Assembly (NCBI RefSeq): GCF_022844445.1
Contig: NZ_JALHLS010000001.1
Location: 372,001 to 436,000 of the forward strand
Direction of reading: 5' to 3'
From: Hyphomonas sp.
GTDB taxonomy: Bacteria > Pseudomonadota > Alphaproteobacteria > Caulobacterales > Hyphomonadaceae
Length of the DNA stretch: 64,000 nucleotides
The position numbers and the translations under genes are program-made. Every line of letters begins with the position of its first letter. Positions within the stretch are counted from its first letter, which is position 1. The notes under the pieces are model-generated. The model had not been told where the DNA came from. It saw only the letters and a list, made by a program, of their open reading frames with translations, and did no database searches. This document shows, piece by piece, positions 34,416 through 44,004 of the stretch.

Positions 34416-35039
34416 ATGAGCCTAGAACCCCGAAACCGGGCACAGCGCAAGCTGATCGCCGCTGCGCGAACGAGCGCGGCGCATCTCACCCCTGCTCTAC
34501 CCCGGGCGTTTTTTGTGACCGACCCGGCGCGGACGCCCGACCCGTGTGCCATCGCGCACGGGCTTCCGGCGGGTTTTAGCGTGATTTACCGGCATTTCGG
34601 GGCAGGCGACCGGGCGGAGGTCGCCTCAAAGCTCGCCGCGATCTGCGGCAAACGACACCTGAAGCTGCTGATTGCGGCGGATCCGGCACTGGCAATTCAG
34701 GTGAGGGCGGACGGGGTGCATTGGCCGCACCGGATGCGGCGAGAGGCGCGGAAATGGCGGGAGCGGTTCGAACTGCAGACCCTGAGCGCCCATTCGGGGC
34801 AGGAGTTGCGTATCGCCGGGGGCGTGCCGATCGATGCCGTGCTCCTGTCGACAGTTTTTGCCTCGCGAAGCCCAAGCGCAGGACAGGCGATGGGTCCGCT
34901 GAAGTTCAGGATACTGGTCCGGGACGCCGGCGTGCCGGTCTATGCGCTGGGGGGGATCACACCGGACAACGCAGGCTCAGCCGCGATGACGGCTGGATTT
35001 GCAGCGGTGGACGGGATGGGGCCGTTCGAAAAGGCCTGA
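34416..35039 (+). CDS. Thiamine-phosphate-synthase-like (ThiE/TenI) protein
   Basis: A 207-residue TIM-barrel protein. It shares LLIAADPALAIQVRADGVHW, LSAHSGQEL, and YALGGITPDNA with ThiE/TenI, but the pyrophosphate-binding GPVFPT-type loop is replaced by LLSTVFASRSPSAG. It may therefore be a paralog with altered activity rather than a housekeeping ThiE. ATG 34416 (or 34410) overlaps the upstream regulatory space of yggS. Confidence 0.78.
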   Translation: MSLEPRNRAQRKLIAAARTSAAHLTPALPRAFFVTDPARTPDPCAIAHGLPAGFSVIYRHFGAGDRAEVASKLAAICGKRHLKLLIAADPALAIQVRADGVHWPHRMRREARKWRERFELQTLSAHSGQELRIAGGVPIDAVLLSTVFASRSPSAGQAMGPLKFRILVRDAGVPVYALGGITPDNAGSAAMTAGFAAVDGMGPFEKA

Positions 35040-35042
35040 AAA

Positions 35043-35504
35043 TCAGAACTTGAAGGCCGATTTCAGCCGGATACCGGCCTCGACGTCCTGTTTTTCCCAG
35101 CGGGCCGAGTCCTGAAGCTGGTTCAGCTCGTCTGCGCGGATCGACACTTCGCCGCCGACCGAGAAGCGCGGCGTGATCTTGAAGGTGGCGCCCGCCTGTA
35201 CTTCTTCGCGCGGCAGCGGCGAGACCCCGAGGCGCGTGAACCTGTCGACGCTAAGTTCCCAGCGGGAATTGCCTCCAATACGCATCGAAAAGTCCTGGTT
35301 CGGTTCGGCCTGCCATTGCGGGCGGCTTTCGGCCGGCCGCGCTTCCGAGAACTGGCGATACCATTCTGCGCGAGCCGAGGGAGTTTCCGACAAGGTAGGC
35401 GCTTCAATGCGAAGGGCGTCGTCTTCGGCGCGCACTTGCGCGATCGCCGGCGCCGCGAAGGCGGCCGCCGCGATGGCGAAAGAAAGAGCAAACCGAGAGC
35501 GCAT
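35043..35504 (-). CDS. ntrZ: Periplasmic NtrZ-type regulatory protein
   Basis: A 153-residue protein with a signal peptide (MRSRFALSFAIAAAAFAAPA). The C-terminal half reads as a small beta-rich domain: SRWELSVDRFTR, EEVQAGATFKITPRFSVGG and a terminal RLKSAFKF. This pattern matches NtrZ as I recall it, the periplasmic protein that restrains the NtrY kinase / NtrX pathway in Caulobacter, where it is also encoded a few genes from cenR. Assignment rests on pattern and context. Confidence 0.72.
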   Translation of the reverse strand: MRSRFALSFAIAAAAFAAPAIAQVRAEDDALRIEAPTLSETPSARAEWYRQFSEARPAESRPQWQAEPNQDFSMRIGGNSRWELSVDRFTRLGVSPLPREEVQAGATFKITPRFSVGGEVSIRADELNQLQDSARWEKQDVEAGIRLKSAFKF

Positions 35505-35580
35505 GTGTAACCCCTAGTCCTATCAAGGATAGTGGCCGTCGGTTCCTAATGGAAGATTAACATTACGATAATGGGGGCTT

Positions 35581-36753
35581 TTAACGCGACAGTGTGATTT
35601 CGATCACAACGCCATCCTTCTGTTCCCGCAATGCGGGGACCAGCAGAAGCGGATTTCCCGTAAACCGTGTATCGTGACGCTGCCAGCCGCCGACGATGCG
35701 GACAGTATCGCCGAAATTACGCCCGAGTGAAAGCCCGATGGCTTCCGAATCAGCGCCAATTCCCTTGTCCTCGGCATCGACCCATTCGACGCCCGCATCG
35801 ACCTTGCCGAAGGTCATACGCAGGCCGGTGGAGAGGGCTGCGTAGCCACCGCCAGGACCGGCGAGGCCATTGGAGGAGTCCAGCCAGCTGGCGCCGAGGG
35901 CGAGTGACGAGAATTCCACAGACCCGCCAGCAGACCAGGTCTCAACCGTGTCATAGGCGCCAGGCAGCGCCGCTTGGGCTGAATCGGCCTGGCTCCACGC
36001 AGCTGCGGCGCGCAGGCGCACACCGCTGCGCGGAAGGCGGCGGGACAGGTTGAGCGCCACTTCGGCGGCGTTCTCGATGTCCGGCGAGCCGGCGCGGGCA
36101 GGGTCGCGGTCGAGGCCGCCGGAATTGGCGACCGGCGTGAAGGAGGCCCCTGCCCTGAGACCGAGGATGCGGGGACTGGCATAGCTGACCTTCAGGGACG
36201 GGCCTGTGAGGTCATGATCTGTCCGGGCGATAACGCGGCCATGAGGGTCGAGCGTGGGGTTCACCAGCGCGGCGTGGCGAAACAGGGTCGGCGCGCCTTC
36301 GAAAAAGCGCGCGGCGACGCCGTCATCAAGTCCGGCGCGGACTTCGCCGTAGCCGCCATCAATATAAATGTATCCGGTTTCGATGCGGCCCCGGATACCG
36401 GCATCGTAGGGCGCGGGTCCGCGCGCCAGGCCGCTGAAGGCACCGGGCGGGGCGGCGAGCAGCTGGTCAGGGCCGAGAACGCCAGCGAAAGCCGGGCGGG
36501 CGGGATTGTCCCGGTCGAAGCCGCCCGAGGCACGAAAGCCAAGCTCGGCCCCATTTTCCAAGAAGTAGTTCGCCCCGAAGGCGCCGCGCAGGGTATAAAG
36601 CAGGGACTCGTCTGCATCTGTCGCGGCCACGGCGGCGGCCTCCCAAGAGGCATCGGTCTCGACGCCGCCAGGATCATCCCACACGTCCTGAGCGGTGGCA
36701 GGAGCCGCGACGGCAGCGAGCGCGAGGGCCAGACCGGTCAGATGATGCCGCAT
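35581..36753 (-). CDS. Gram-negative porin-like outer-membrane protein
   Basis: A 390-residue beta-barrel candidate. Signal peptide MRHHLTGLALALAAVAAPAT; mature protein alternates aromatic/polar strands (YTLRGAFGANYFLENGAELG, GRIETGYIYIDGGYGEVRAG) and ends VVIEITLSR. The arrangement fits general porins (Porin_4). No signal for specificity. ATG 36753 has GGGAG 8 bases upstream. Divergent from the DUF3576 lipoprotein across an inverted repeat. Confidence 0.82.
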   Translation of the reverse strand: MRHHLTGLALALAAVAAPATAQDVWDDPGGVETDASWEAAAVAATDADESLLYTLRGAFGANYFLENGAELGFRASGGFDRDNPARPAFAGVLGPDQLLAAPPGAFSGLARGPAPYDAGIRGRIETGYIYIDGGYGEVRAGLDDGVAARFFEGAPTLFRHAALVNPTLDPHGRVIARTDHDLTGPSLKVSYASPRILGLRAGASFTPVANSGGLDRDPARAGSPDIENAAEVALNLSRRLPRSGVRLRAAAAWSQADSAQAALPGAYDTVETWSAGGSVEFSSLALGASWLDSSNGLAGPGGGYAALSTGLRMTFGKVDAGVEWVDAEDKGIGADSEAIGLSLGRNFGDTVRIVGGWQRHDTRFTGNPLLLVPALREQKDGVVIEITLSR

Positions 36754-36810
36754 GAGGGTGCTCCCTAGTTCCGAACCAAGCGCAGAACGTGACTGGCGAG
36801 GCCAAGACCC

Positions 36811-36838
36811 CCTTGTTATACACGCCCCGTGAACAAGG
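36811..36838. repeat. Imperfect inverted repeat in a divergent promoter region
   Basis: CCTTGTT...CACG and CGTG...AACAAGG form an 11-bp stem around CCC with a 3-base bulge. No T-run follows, so it could be an operator for the porin or lipoprotein gene. Confidence 0.4.
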
Positions 36839-36860
36839 TCTTGCACGCGGGAACAGTACA

Positions 36861-37283
36861 ATGATGAAGCCGACACTTGCCGCCGCTTTTGCCGCGATGA
36901 TCGCCATTACGGGTTGCCAGTCCGGCGGGTCGAAGAGCGCTGTGCGCTCCGCCTCCGAATCCGTGGGCGCCGTGAACCCGTACCTGTGGCGTGCCTCGCT
37001 CGATACACTGGCTGCACTGCCCGTGCAGAGCGCCGATCCGCTGGGCGGCCTTATCATTTATGACTGGAAGAGCTTCGAGACCTCGCCCACCGAGCGGATC
37101 AAGGCAACCGTCTACATCCTCGACTCGCGTCTTCGCGCCGACGGCGTGAAAGTCAGCGTCTATCGTCAGGTCAACCAGGAAGGCACCTGGACCGATGCGG
37201 GCGTTGATACCGACACCGGCCAGCAACTCGAGAACAAGATTCTTGAGCGGGCCCGACTTCTTAAGGCGTCCGAGATCGGCTAA
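36861..37283 (+). CDS. DUF3576 lipoprotein
   Basis: A 140-residue putative lipoprotein: hydrophobic leader ending AMIAITGCQSGG (lipobox ITGC), then NPYLWRASLDTLAALPVQSA and DPLGGLIIYDWKS, the DUF3576 signature. These proteins precede leuS in many alphaproteobacteria, as here (62 bases). Role unknown, likely periplasmic/outer-membrane. ATG at 36861 or 36864. Confidence 0.9.
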   Translation: MMKPTLAAAFAAMIAITGCQSGGSKSAVRSASESVGAVNPYLWRASLDTLAALPVQSADPLGGLIIYDWKSFETSPTERIKATVYILDSRLRADGVKVSVYRQVNQEGTWTDAGVDTDTGQQLENKILERARLLKASEIG

Positions 37284-37345
37284 AGCGCCCGGACTCCGCG
37301 CTTTACACTTCGACGTTTCTTCTGATGCCCTGAAGGGAGCCCCCC

Positions 37346-39922
37346 ATGGCAACCCGATATGATCCGCAGGCTGCGGAGCCCAGATGGCGTGATGCCTGGG
37401 CAGCAGCCGACCTGTTCCGTGCAAAATCTCCCGCCGAGGCGCCGGGGGCCCCGAAGGCGTACGTCCTCGAGATGTTCCCCTACCCTTCCGGTCGCCTGCA
37501 CATGGGGCACGTGCGCAATTATGCGATGGGCGACCTTGTGGCCCGGCACCGGCGCGCGAAGGGATATAATGTCCTCCATCCAATGGGCTGGGACGCGTTC
37601 GGCCTGCCAGCAGAGAATGCCGCGATGGAACGCGGCATCGATCCCGGCAAATGGACTTATGCCAACATCGAGGCGATGAAGGCGCAGTTCAAAAAGCTCG
37701 GCCTTTCGCTGGACTGGAGCCGCGAGTTCGCTACGTGCGATCCAGAGTACTACGGCGCGCAGCAGGCGCTGTTTCTGAAGTTCCTCGAGAAAGGCCTGGT
37801 CTATCGCAAGGCCTCGAAAGTGAACTGGGACCCGGTGGACAATACTGTGCTCGCCAACGAGCAGGTAATCGACGGGCGCGGCTGGCGTTCCGGCGCGGTC
37901 GTCGAGCAGCGCGAACTGACGCAGTGGTTCTTTCGGATTACAGCGTATGCAGACGATCTGCTGACCGAGGTTCAGAAACTGTCACGCTGGCCGGAAAAGG
38001 TCCGCACGATGCAGTCGAACTGGATCGGCAAGTCCGAAGGGCTGCAGCTGACCTTCCGGTTCGCGGACGCGGCGCCCAAAGGTTTTGATGCCGGCATCGA
38101 CGTGTTCACAACGCGGCCCGACACACTGTTCGGCGCAAGCTTTGTTGCTTTGTCTCCGGACCATCCGCTGGTTATTCGGCTGGCGGACGATTCGGCCGAG
38201 CTGAAGACCTTCCGTGCGAAGTGCGCGCAGATCGGCACCAGCGAGGAAGCGATCGAGAAAGCCGAAAAGTTGGGCTTCGATACCGGCTTGACCGTGGTGC
38301 ACCCCTTCATCGAGGGCGCGACACTGCCGGTCTGGGTCGCGAACTTTGTGCTGATGGGTTACGGCACCGGTGCCATCTTCGGCTGCCCGGCGCATGACCA
38401 GCGTGACATTGAGTTTGCCCGAAAGTACGGCCTGACCGTGACGCCAGTAGTGCTGCCGCCGGATACGGATGCGGCCGACTTCCGCGTTCAGGACAAGGCC
38501 TATACCGGCCCGGGACGCATCTACAATTCCGGCTTCCTCGACGGACTGGCCATCGACGAGGCTAAGCGTCTCGCGATTCAGCGCATCGAGACAGCGGGAC
38601 AAGGTCAGGGTACGGTCAATTACCGCCTGCGCGACTGGGGCTTCTCACGCCAGCGCTATTGGGGCTGCCCGATCCCGGTGATCTATTGCGAAGCGTGCGG
38701 CGTGGTTCCGGTGCCAGCCAAGATGCTGCCGGTGCGCCTGCCGAACGACGCGACCTTCGACAAGCCGGGAAATCCCCTGGATCATCACCCCACCTGGAAG
38801 CATGTGAACTGCCCCACCTGCGGAAAGGCTGCGCGCCGCGAGACCGACACGCTGGACACGTTCGTGGATAGCTCCTGGTACTATGCGCGTTTCGCCTCGA
38901 TCAGCGATCCGGCCGAGCGCGCTTACTGGCTGCCTGTCGATCAGTACATCGGCGGCGTGGAGCATGCAGTACTTCATCTTCTCTATTCCCGCGCCTTTGC
39001 GCGCGCGATGCGTGATGTCGGCGAACTGGACCTGCCTTCGGGCGAGCCGTTTGCGGGCCTCTTTACGCAAGGCATGGTGACGCACGAAACCTACCGCGCA
39101 GGCGATGGCCGCTGGCTGGAGCCCGGCGCGGTGGAGAAGCGGGACAATCACTGGGTCGAGATCGCGACAGGCAATCATGTTGAAGCCGGCGCCATCGAGA
39201 AGATGTCGAAGTCCAAGAAGAACACGGTGGACCCGGACGGAATCGTGGCGACCTATGGCGCGGATGTCGCACGCTGGTTCATGCTGTCGGACTCGCCGCC
39301 TGAGCGCGATGTGGAATGGACGCAGTCCGGAGTCGAGGGCGCGGGCCGGTTTGCGCAACGCATCTGGAGCCTTGCTGACACTTTGGCGGACAGCCTGCCC
39401 GAAGGCCCCCTCCCCGCTCCGGGCACCGACGAGGCGTCGGTGGAGCTGCGCCGGGTGAGCCACCGCGCGGCGAAAGCCATCGACAAGGCCATCGACGAGT
39501 TCCGTTTCAACTCCGCCATCGCGACCATCTATGAATGGGTGAACGCGCTGAAGAAGGCGGAAGGCAACGTCGTGTTGTTCGGCGCGCGCGCCGAGGCTGT
39601 CTCGATGCTGGCGCTGTGCCTGACCCCGTTCATGCCCCACCTCGCCGAAAGCGTGTGGGAGCGGATCGGCGGGTCGGGCCTCGTCTCGGCGGCCGCTTGG
39701 CCTGAATCCGATGCGGCGCTGATCACCGAGGATACGGTCACGCTGGCGGTACAGGTGAACGGCAAGCGGCGCGGCGAAATCACGGTGGCGAAGGACCTTG
39801 CCAGCGACGCCGTCGAAGCGGCCGCCCGGGCCTTGCCGGAAGTGGGCGCCTTTATTGCCGGCAAGGACGTGAAGAAAACCATTGTCGTGCCGGGGCGCAT
39901 CGTGAATATCGTGGTGGCATGA
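37346..39922 (+). CDS. leuS: Leucyl-tRNA synthetase
   Basis: An 858-residue class I synthetase charging tRNA-Leu. HIGH-type motif is [19 protein letters not shown] (~residues 46-64), KMSKS occurs as EKMSKSKKN (~residue 617), a Cys-rich zinc-like insert ([10 protein letters not shown] and [10 protein letters not shown]) and the editing domain ([18 protein letters not shown]) are all visible. The stop overlaps lptE by four bases. Confidence 0.98.
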   Translation: MATRYDPQAAEPRWRDAWAAADLFRAKSPAEAPGAPKAYVLEMFPYPSGRLHMGHVRNYAMGDLVARHRRAKGYNVLHPMGWDAFGLPAENAAMERGIDPGKWTYANIEAMKAQFKKLGLSLDWSREFATCDPEYYGAQQALFLKFLEKGLVYRKASKVNWDPVDNTVLANEQVIDGRGWRSGAVVEQRELTQWFFRITAYADDLLTEVQKLSRWPEKVRTMQSNWIGKSEGLQLTFRFADAAPKGFDAGIDVFTTRPDTLFGASFVALSPDHPLVIRLADDSAELKTFRAKCAQIGTSEEAIEKAEKLGFDTGLTVVHPFIEGATLPVWVANFVLMGYGTGAIFGCPAHDQRDIEFARKYGLTVTPVVLPPDTDAADFRVQDKAYTGPGRIYNSGFLDGLAIDEAKRLAIQRIETAGQGQGTVNYRLRDWGFSRQRYWGCPIPVIYCEACGVVPVPAKMLPVRLPNDATFDKPGNPLDHHPTWKHVNCPTCGKAARRETDTLDTFVDSSWYYARFASISDPAERAYWLPVDQYIGGVEHAVLHLLYSRAFARAMRDVGELDLPSGEPFAGLFTQGMVTHETYRAGDGRWLEPGAVEKRDNHWVEIATGNHVEAGAIEKMSKSKKNTVDPDGIVATYGADVARWFMLSDSPPERDVEWTQSGVEGAGRFAQRIWSLADTLADSLPEGPLPAPGTDEASVELRRVSHRAAKAIDKAIDEFRFNSAIATIYEWVNALKKAEGNVVLFGARAEAVSMLALCLTPFMPHLAESVWERIGGSGLVSAAAWPESDAALITEDTVTLAVQVNGKRRGEITVAKDLASDAVEAAARALPEVGAFIAGKDVKKTIVVPGRIVNIVVA

Positions 39923-40404
39923 AACGCCTCTTCGCCGCCTTGCTTCTTGCCGCGTCCGGCGCTGGCCTCAGCGCCTGCGGGTTCCAGCCCGTCTATGCCC
40001 CGGTTGACGGCAAGTTTGCCGAGGGCGGACTGATCGAGATCGACACCATCAGCGGTCGGCCGGGCCACATGCTGCGCCAGGCCTTGCTGCAGGAACTCGC
40101 GCTCGGTGTGCCGGGGCTGACCGAGTCCGTTGTTCTGAGCGTGAGACTCGACGATGATCTCACGCGTCTCGCCTTCCAGCCTGACGGCGCGGCCTCCCGC
40201 TCCAGTGTTCTGGCGACCGGCGTCTACACCCTTCAGGGCGAGACGGTATCGGTGACGGGCGCGGTGGATGTCGAAACTGGGTTCCTTGTTCCGGACTCGC
40301 CCTATGGTGATATCGCTGCGCAGACGAGCGCTTCCGACCGCGCCATGCGGTTGCTGGCCAAGCGCATCGCGGACGATATCCGCCTGCAGTTCGCGGCGAA
40401 GTAA
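39919..40404 (+). CDS. lptE: LPS-assembly lipoprotein LptE
   Basis: A 161-residue lipoprotein with lipobox [12 protein letters not shown] after a hydrophobic leader. GFxPVY is the standard start of LptE, which plugs LptD for LPS insertion into the outer membrane. The rest is the alpha/beta LptE fold ([19 protein letters not shown]). Overlaps leuS (ATGA) and holA (TAATG), so all three are coupled. Confidence 0.93.
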   Translation: MKRLFAALLLAASGAGLSACGFQPVYAPVDGKFAEGGLIEIDTISGRPGHMLRQALLQELALGVPGLTESVVLSVRLDDDLTRLAFQPDGAASRSSVLATGVYTLQGETVSVTGAVDVETGFLVPDSPYGDIAAQTSASDRAMRLLAKRIADDIRLQFAAK

Positions 40405-41435
40405 TGCTGGTCAAAGGCCGGCAAGCCGAGAGCTTCGCCAAACGGCCGGGCAGCGAATTCTGGGCGGTGCTCGCCTTTTCCGAGGATGAGGGTCTGGCGT
40501 CCGACGCCGCTCAGTCACTTCTGGCAGCCTGGGCTGGAAAGAGCCGGATGGACATCACCATCCTGGACGATGACGCGGTGCGCAAGGATCCGGGCCTGCT
40601 GTTCGACGCGCTGGAGGCCGTATCGCTGCTGGGTGACAAGCGCGTGGTGCGACTACGCACAAGTGGCGATAAGATTGCCGCGCTGCTGATCGAGGCTATC
40701 GAGGCGGGCGATGCCGACTCGGGCCGCTATGCCGCGAAGCTGGTGATCGAGGCCGGGAGCCTCGCCGCGAAATCAAAACTGCGCGTAGCGGCAGAGAAGG
40801 CGGCCAACACGGCCTGCCTGCAACTCTTTGCAGAAGACGCCGGTGACATCCGCGACCGCGTGCGCGCAGCGCTGATGGCAGAGGGCGCTGCGATTGCCGA
40901 TGACGCGCTCGAACTCTTCTGCGCCGATCTGCCGGGGCACCGCGCGATTGCCAATGCCGAAATTGAAAAGCTCGCGCTTTATTCCCGAGGTCTTGGACGG
41001 GAGGTCTCGACCAAGGACATTCTTTCGCTGACCGCGACCGCCCTGCGCCAGGACATGAGCGGCGTTCTGATCGCTGCCCTCGAAGGCCGGCCGGCGGAGG
41101 CCCATACCGCGCTCGACCGTTTGAACGAGGTGGGTACCAGTCCGATCTCGATCCTGAGGTCGCTCCAGATGGAGACTCTCCGGATGCTGAGCGCGCATGA
41201 AAAGTCAGCGGGCGGCGATGCCAATCCGGGGCGGAGCCTTCGCCCGCCGGTCTGGCCAAACGAATGGCCGGCGTTCCGAAAGCGGATGAGCACCTGGACG
41301 CCAAAACGCCTGATGCGGATCATGGAGCGTATCCATGACGCAGAGCGACAGGCCAAGACCGCAGGCGCCTCGGCCGAACCAATCGTCCGGCTACTGATTA
41401 ACGATCTGGCAAGGGTTGCCGAAAGCGCCCGCTAG
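40404..41435 (+). CDS. holA: DNA polymerase III delta subunit
   Basis: A 343-residue clamp-loader delta subunit. N-terminal FAKRPGSEFWAVLAFSEDEG and SLLAAWAGKS fit the HolA AAA+-like module; KVRRLRxxGD-type stretch appears as KRVVRLRTSGDKIA, and the C-terminal collar contains RMLSAHEKS. HolA opens the beta clamp. Its TAG shares CTAG with the convergent parB stop. Confidence 0.94.
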   Translation: MLVKGRQAESFAKRPGSEFWAVLAFSEDEGLASDAAQSLLAAWAGKSRMDITILDDDAVRKDPGLLFDALEAVSLLGDKRVVRLRTSGDKIAALLIEAIEAGDADSGRYAAKLVIEAGSLAAKSKLRVAAEKAANTACLQLFAEDAGDIRDRVRAALMAEGAAIADDALELFCADLPGHRAIANAEIEKLALYSRGLGREVSTKDILSLTATALRQDMSGVLIAALEGRPAEAHTALDRLNEVGTSPISILRSLQMETLRMLSAHEKSAGGDANPGRSLRPPVWPNEWPAFRKRMSTWTPKRLMRIMERIHDAERQAKTAGASAEPIVRLLINDLARVAESAR

Positions 41436-42379
41436 ACAGGGCCGGTCCTGCGCTTCGCGGTGAGGCGTTTGCAAACTTCGTCGAGCTGTTCGAGGTCGCG
41501 GTACTTGATCCGGATCTCGCCCCCTTCCCTGCCGTGACGGATGTCGACGACGAGGCCGAGCTCCCGGCTGATGTCCGCCTCAAGCGCTTCGGTGTCGACA
41601 TCTTTCTCAGCGGCAGGTTTGGCCGCCATCGATTTCGTTTCGAGTTTCGCTTCGCGGCCTTCGCGGGCCCTAGCTTCGACTTCGCGAACACTGAGCCCCT
41701 TCTCTATGGCGAGATCGAGCAGCGCTTCGGGGTTCGGGCTGCCAAGGGCGGCACGGGCATGGCCGGCGCTGAGGCGGCCTTCGCGAACATGGCGGCGTGC
41801 ACCTTCTGGAAGCTGGAGCAGGCGAAGCGTATTCGAAATATGGACGCGGCTCTTGCCGACGCTGGTGGCGAGGCTGTCCTGGGTCCGGCCGAAACGCTTT
41901 ATCAGCGCGTCATAAGCTTCCGCCTCGTCGATCGGATTGAGGTCAGCGCGCTGGACGTTCTCAATGATGCCGATCTCGAGGAGCGCCAGCTCATCGACCT
42001 CTTTGATGACGGCTGGAATATGCGTGAGGCCCGCCATCCGGGCGGCGCGCCAGCGGCGCTCGCCGGCAATGATCTGGTACTTTCCCGGCTCCTTCGGATC
42101 GGGACGTACGAGGATCGCCTGGAGCACGCCCTTCGTTTTCAGCGACTCCGAAAGCTCGCGTAGTTCTGCGTCGTCAAAGCTGCGGCGGGGCTGGGCCGGG
42201 TTGCGGCGGATCAGTTCAAGCGAAATCTCGTTCGGTCGTTCCGTGGGCGGAACATCCGGGGCCGGAACATTTGCGGCCGAAGGGCTGCGAACGCCCATCG
42301 CCTCGACTTCGCCGATCAGCGCCGAGAGGCCGCGTCCAAGTCTCGAGGGCCGGCGGTCGTCCATGGGTTCGCCGCTCAT
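41432..42379 (-). CDS. parB: Chromosome-partitioning protein ParB
   Basis: A 315-residue ParB CTPase that loads at parS and spreads. Visible: LGRGLSALIGEVEAM, ELIRRNPAQPRRSFDD, the CTP-binding IAGERRWRAARMAGL, VQRADLNPIDEAEAYDALI and HTH SLATSVGKSRVHISNTLRLL. The linker carries Ala/Glu/Lys repeats; the C-terminal dimer domain is VDIRHGREGGEIRIKYRDLE. Three perfect parS sites lie within 3 kb upstream. Start overlaps parA by four bases. Confidence 0.97.
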   Translation of the reverse strand: MSGEPMDDRRPSRLGRGLSALIGEVEAMGVRSPSAANVPAPDVPPTERPNEISLELIRRNPAQPRRSFDDAELRELSESLKTKGVLQAILVRPDPKEPGKYQIIAGERRWRAARMAGLTHIPAVIKEVDELALLEIGIIENVQRADLNPIDEAEAYDALIKRFGRTQDSLATSVGKSRVHISNTLRLLQLPEGARRHVREGRLSAGHARAALGSPNPEALLDLAIEKGLSVREVEARAREGREAKLETKSMAAKPAAEKDVDTEALEADISRELGLVVDIRHGREGGEIRIKYRDLEQLDEVCKRLTAKRRTGPV

Positions 42380-43185
42380 GCCACCCTCGCCTTCTCGCGC
42401 TGCAGAACCTCCGAGGCGAGACGAATGTAGGCCTCGCTGCCCGGGCAGCGGTAATCATAAAGAAGTGCGGGCTTGCCGAAGGACGGCGCCTCGGACAGGC
42501 GCACGTTGCGCGGAATGACGGTGTTGTAGACCTTCGATCCGAAGAAGGCGCGCACCTCGTTGGCTACCTGGTCGGACAACGAGTTGCGCCGGTCGTACAT
42601 CGTGAGCACCACGCCCTGAATCTCGAGCGTCGGGTTGAGGCCGGAGCGGACAACCTCGACTGTGCGCAGAAGCTGCGAGAGCCCTTCCAGCGCCAGGAAC
42701 TCGCACTGGAGCGGAACGAGGAGCGCGTCAGACGCGGTCATCGCGTTCATGGTCAGGGCGGAGAGTGAAGGCGGGCAATCGATCAGGACGTAATCATACT
42801 TCACCAGGTCAGGCGAAGTCTCGGCGCGCGCAACATAGGTCTGAAGCGCTTCCTTCAAACGGTAGGACCGGTGGGCATCGCCCGCGAGTTCAGTCTCGAC
42901 GCCCGACAGGTTCTCGTCGCCCGGCACGATATCGAGCCGCGGGACGATGGTAGACAAAACGGCTTCCTCAAGCGGAATCCGGTCAACCACGAGATCATAT
43001 GAGGTGCGCAGACGTTCGGCGCGGGAGATGCCCAGACCGGTCGATGCATTGCCCTGCGCGTCGAAGTCGACGATCAGCACCCGGCGCCCGACGGCGGCCA
43101 GCGCGGTGCCAAGGTTGATAGACGTGGTTGTTTTTCCGACCCCGCCCTTCTGGTTAACAACGGCAAATATTCTAGGCCTGGCCAT
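42376..43185 (-). CDS. parA: Chromosome-partitioning ATPase ParA
   Basis: A 269-residue deviant-Walker ATPase: FAVVNQKGGVGKTTTSIN (residues ~6-23), DFDAQGNASTGL and CPPSLSALTMNAM. It moves ParB-parS complexes poleward. Start at 43185 is chosen for the family N-terminus MARPRIFAVV; it overlaps the rsmG end by 14 bases. Confidence 0.97.
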   Translation of the reverse strand: MARPRIFAVVNQKGGVGKTTTSINLGTALAAVGRRVLIVDFDAQGNASTGLGISRAERLRTSYDLVVDRIPLEEAVLSTIVPRLDIVPGDENLSGVETELAGDAHRSYRLKEALQTYVARAETSPDLVKYDYVLIDCPPSLSALTMNAMTASDALLVPLQCEFLALEGLSQLLRTVEVVRSGLNPTLEIQGVVLTMYDRRNSLSDQVANEVRAFFGSKVYNTVIPRNVRLSEAPSFGKPALLYDYRCPGSEAYIRLASEVLQREKARVA

Positions 43186-43801
43186 GGCGTCTCGCAGCCT
43201 CCCGCACAATCAAGATTACCCCGGACCCACCACTGCGACTTGGAATCGCTTGATAGGCGAAATTCCACCTTTGCTGGGCTGCCGTCAATTCTTCTTTCCA
43301 GCGTTCGCCCTTTGGGAACACCCCTGTTGCCCCTTTGCACAGCCAGGGCGCTGCATAATCCAGAAGCTCTGGCAGCGGGGCAAAAGCGCGCGCTGTGACG
43401 TAGCTGGCGGCAATCTGGGGTGCCGCCTCAACACGTCCCTGATGCACTTCGGCTGGTAAGTCGGCCGCTTCGATCGCTGCGCGCAGGAAGGCACATTTTT
43501 TTCCGACGCTCTCAATCATGGTCACGTAACCCGCCGGACGAGCCGCCGCGAGAATCAAACCGGGAAAGCCGGCGCCTGATCCGAGATCGACCACCCGGGC
43601 CGTGTCCGGGATCCGGTCGAGGAGCTGGACCGAGTCGCCGACATGACGCGTCCAGATCTGGGGCCACTCTTTCGGGCCGATCAGGTTGCTTCGGGTCCGC
43701 CAGATATCGAGCGTGTCGATGATGACATCGAGCTTGGCCAATGTTTCACGTGAAACATCGTGAGCGGCCAAAAAGGCCGCGCGATCATTTGTGTCAGTCA
43801 T
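43172..43801 (-). CDS. rsmG: 16S rRNA (guanine-N7) methyltransferase RsmG
   Basis: A 209-residue SAM enzyme methylating 16S G527. Motif I is VVDLGSGAGFPGLILAAARP (residues ~64-83); NLIGPKEWPQIWTRHVGDSV and KKCAFLRAA are typical. ATG at 43801 is used; the frame is open for 52 more codons because a 186-bp (62-codon) tandem duplication precedes it, but the duplicate copy's ATG is mutated. Codons for DVSRET encode the first parS site. Confidence 0.95.
   Translation of the reverse strand: MTDTNDRAAFLAAHDVSRETLAKLDVIIDTLDIWRTRSNLIGPKEWPQIWTRHVGDSVQLLDRIPDTARVVDLGSGAGFPGLILAAARPAGYVTMIESVGKKCAFLRAAIEAADLPAEVHQGRVEAAPQIAASYVTARAFAPLPELLDYAAPWLCKGATGVFPKGERWKEELTAAQQRWNFAYQAIPSRSGGSGVILIVREAARRHGQA
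43742..43757. other. parS site 1 (in rsmG)
   Basis: TGTTTCACGTGAAACA, the perfect 16-bp parS palindrome bound by ParB, lies inside the rsmG coding region (codons for DVSRET). Confidence 0.95.
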
Positions 43802-43927
43802 TTTTGGCTCGCCCGGCTTTACCCTGTTCGACGGACGCGTCTGACGTGACCTGGCAGAGCGGTCAAGGCGCCGGGTGTCACGCCTTCGGTCCTGGCCGCC
43901 TGGCCCAGGGTCATCGCGCTGGGCCAA

Positions 43928-43943
43928 TGTTTCACGTGAAACA
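43928..43943. other. parS site 2 (duplicated copy)
   Basis: A second identical TGTTTCACGTGAAACA exactly 186 bp from site 1, in the tandem duplication. The palindrome itself is unmutated although the surrounding copies differ by ~10%, which suggests selection. Confidence 0.95.
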
Positions 43944-44004
43944 TCGTGAGCGGCCAAAAAGGCTGCGCGGTCATTTGTGTCAGTCAGTCTTGGTTCGCCC
44001 GGCC

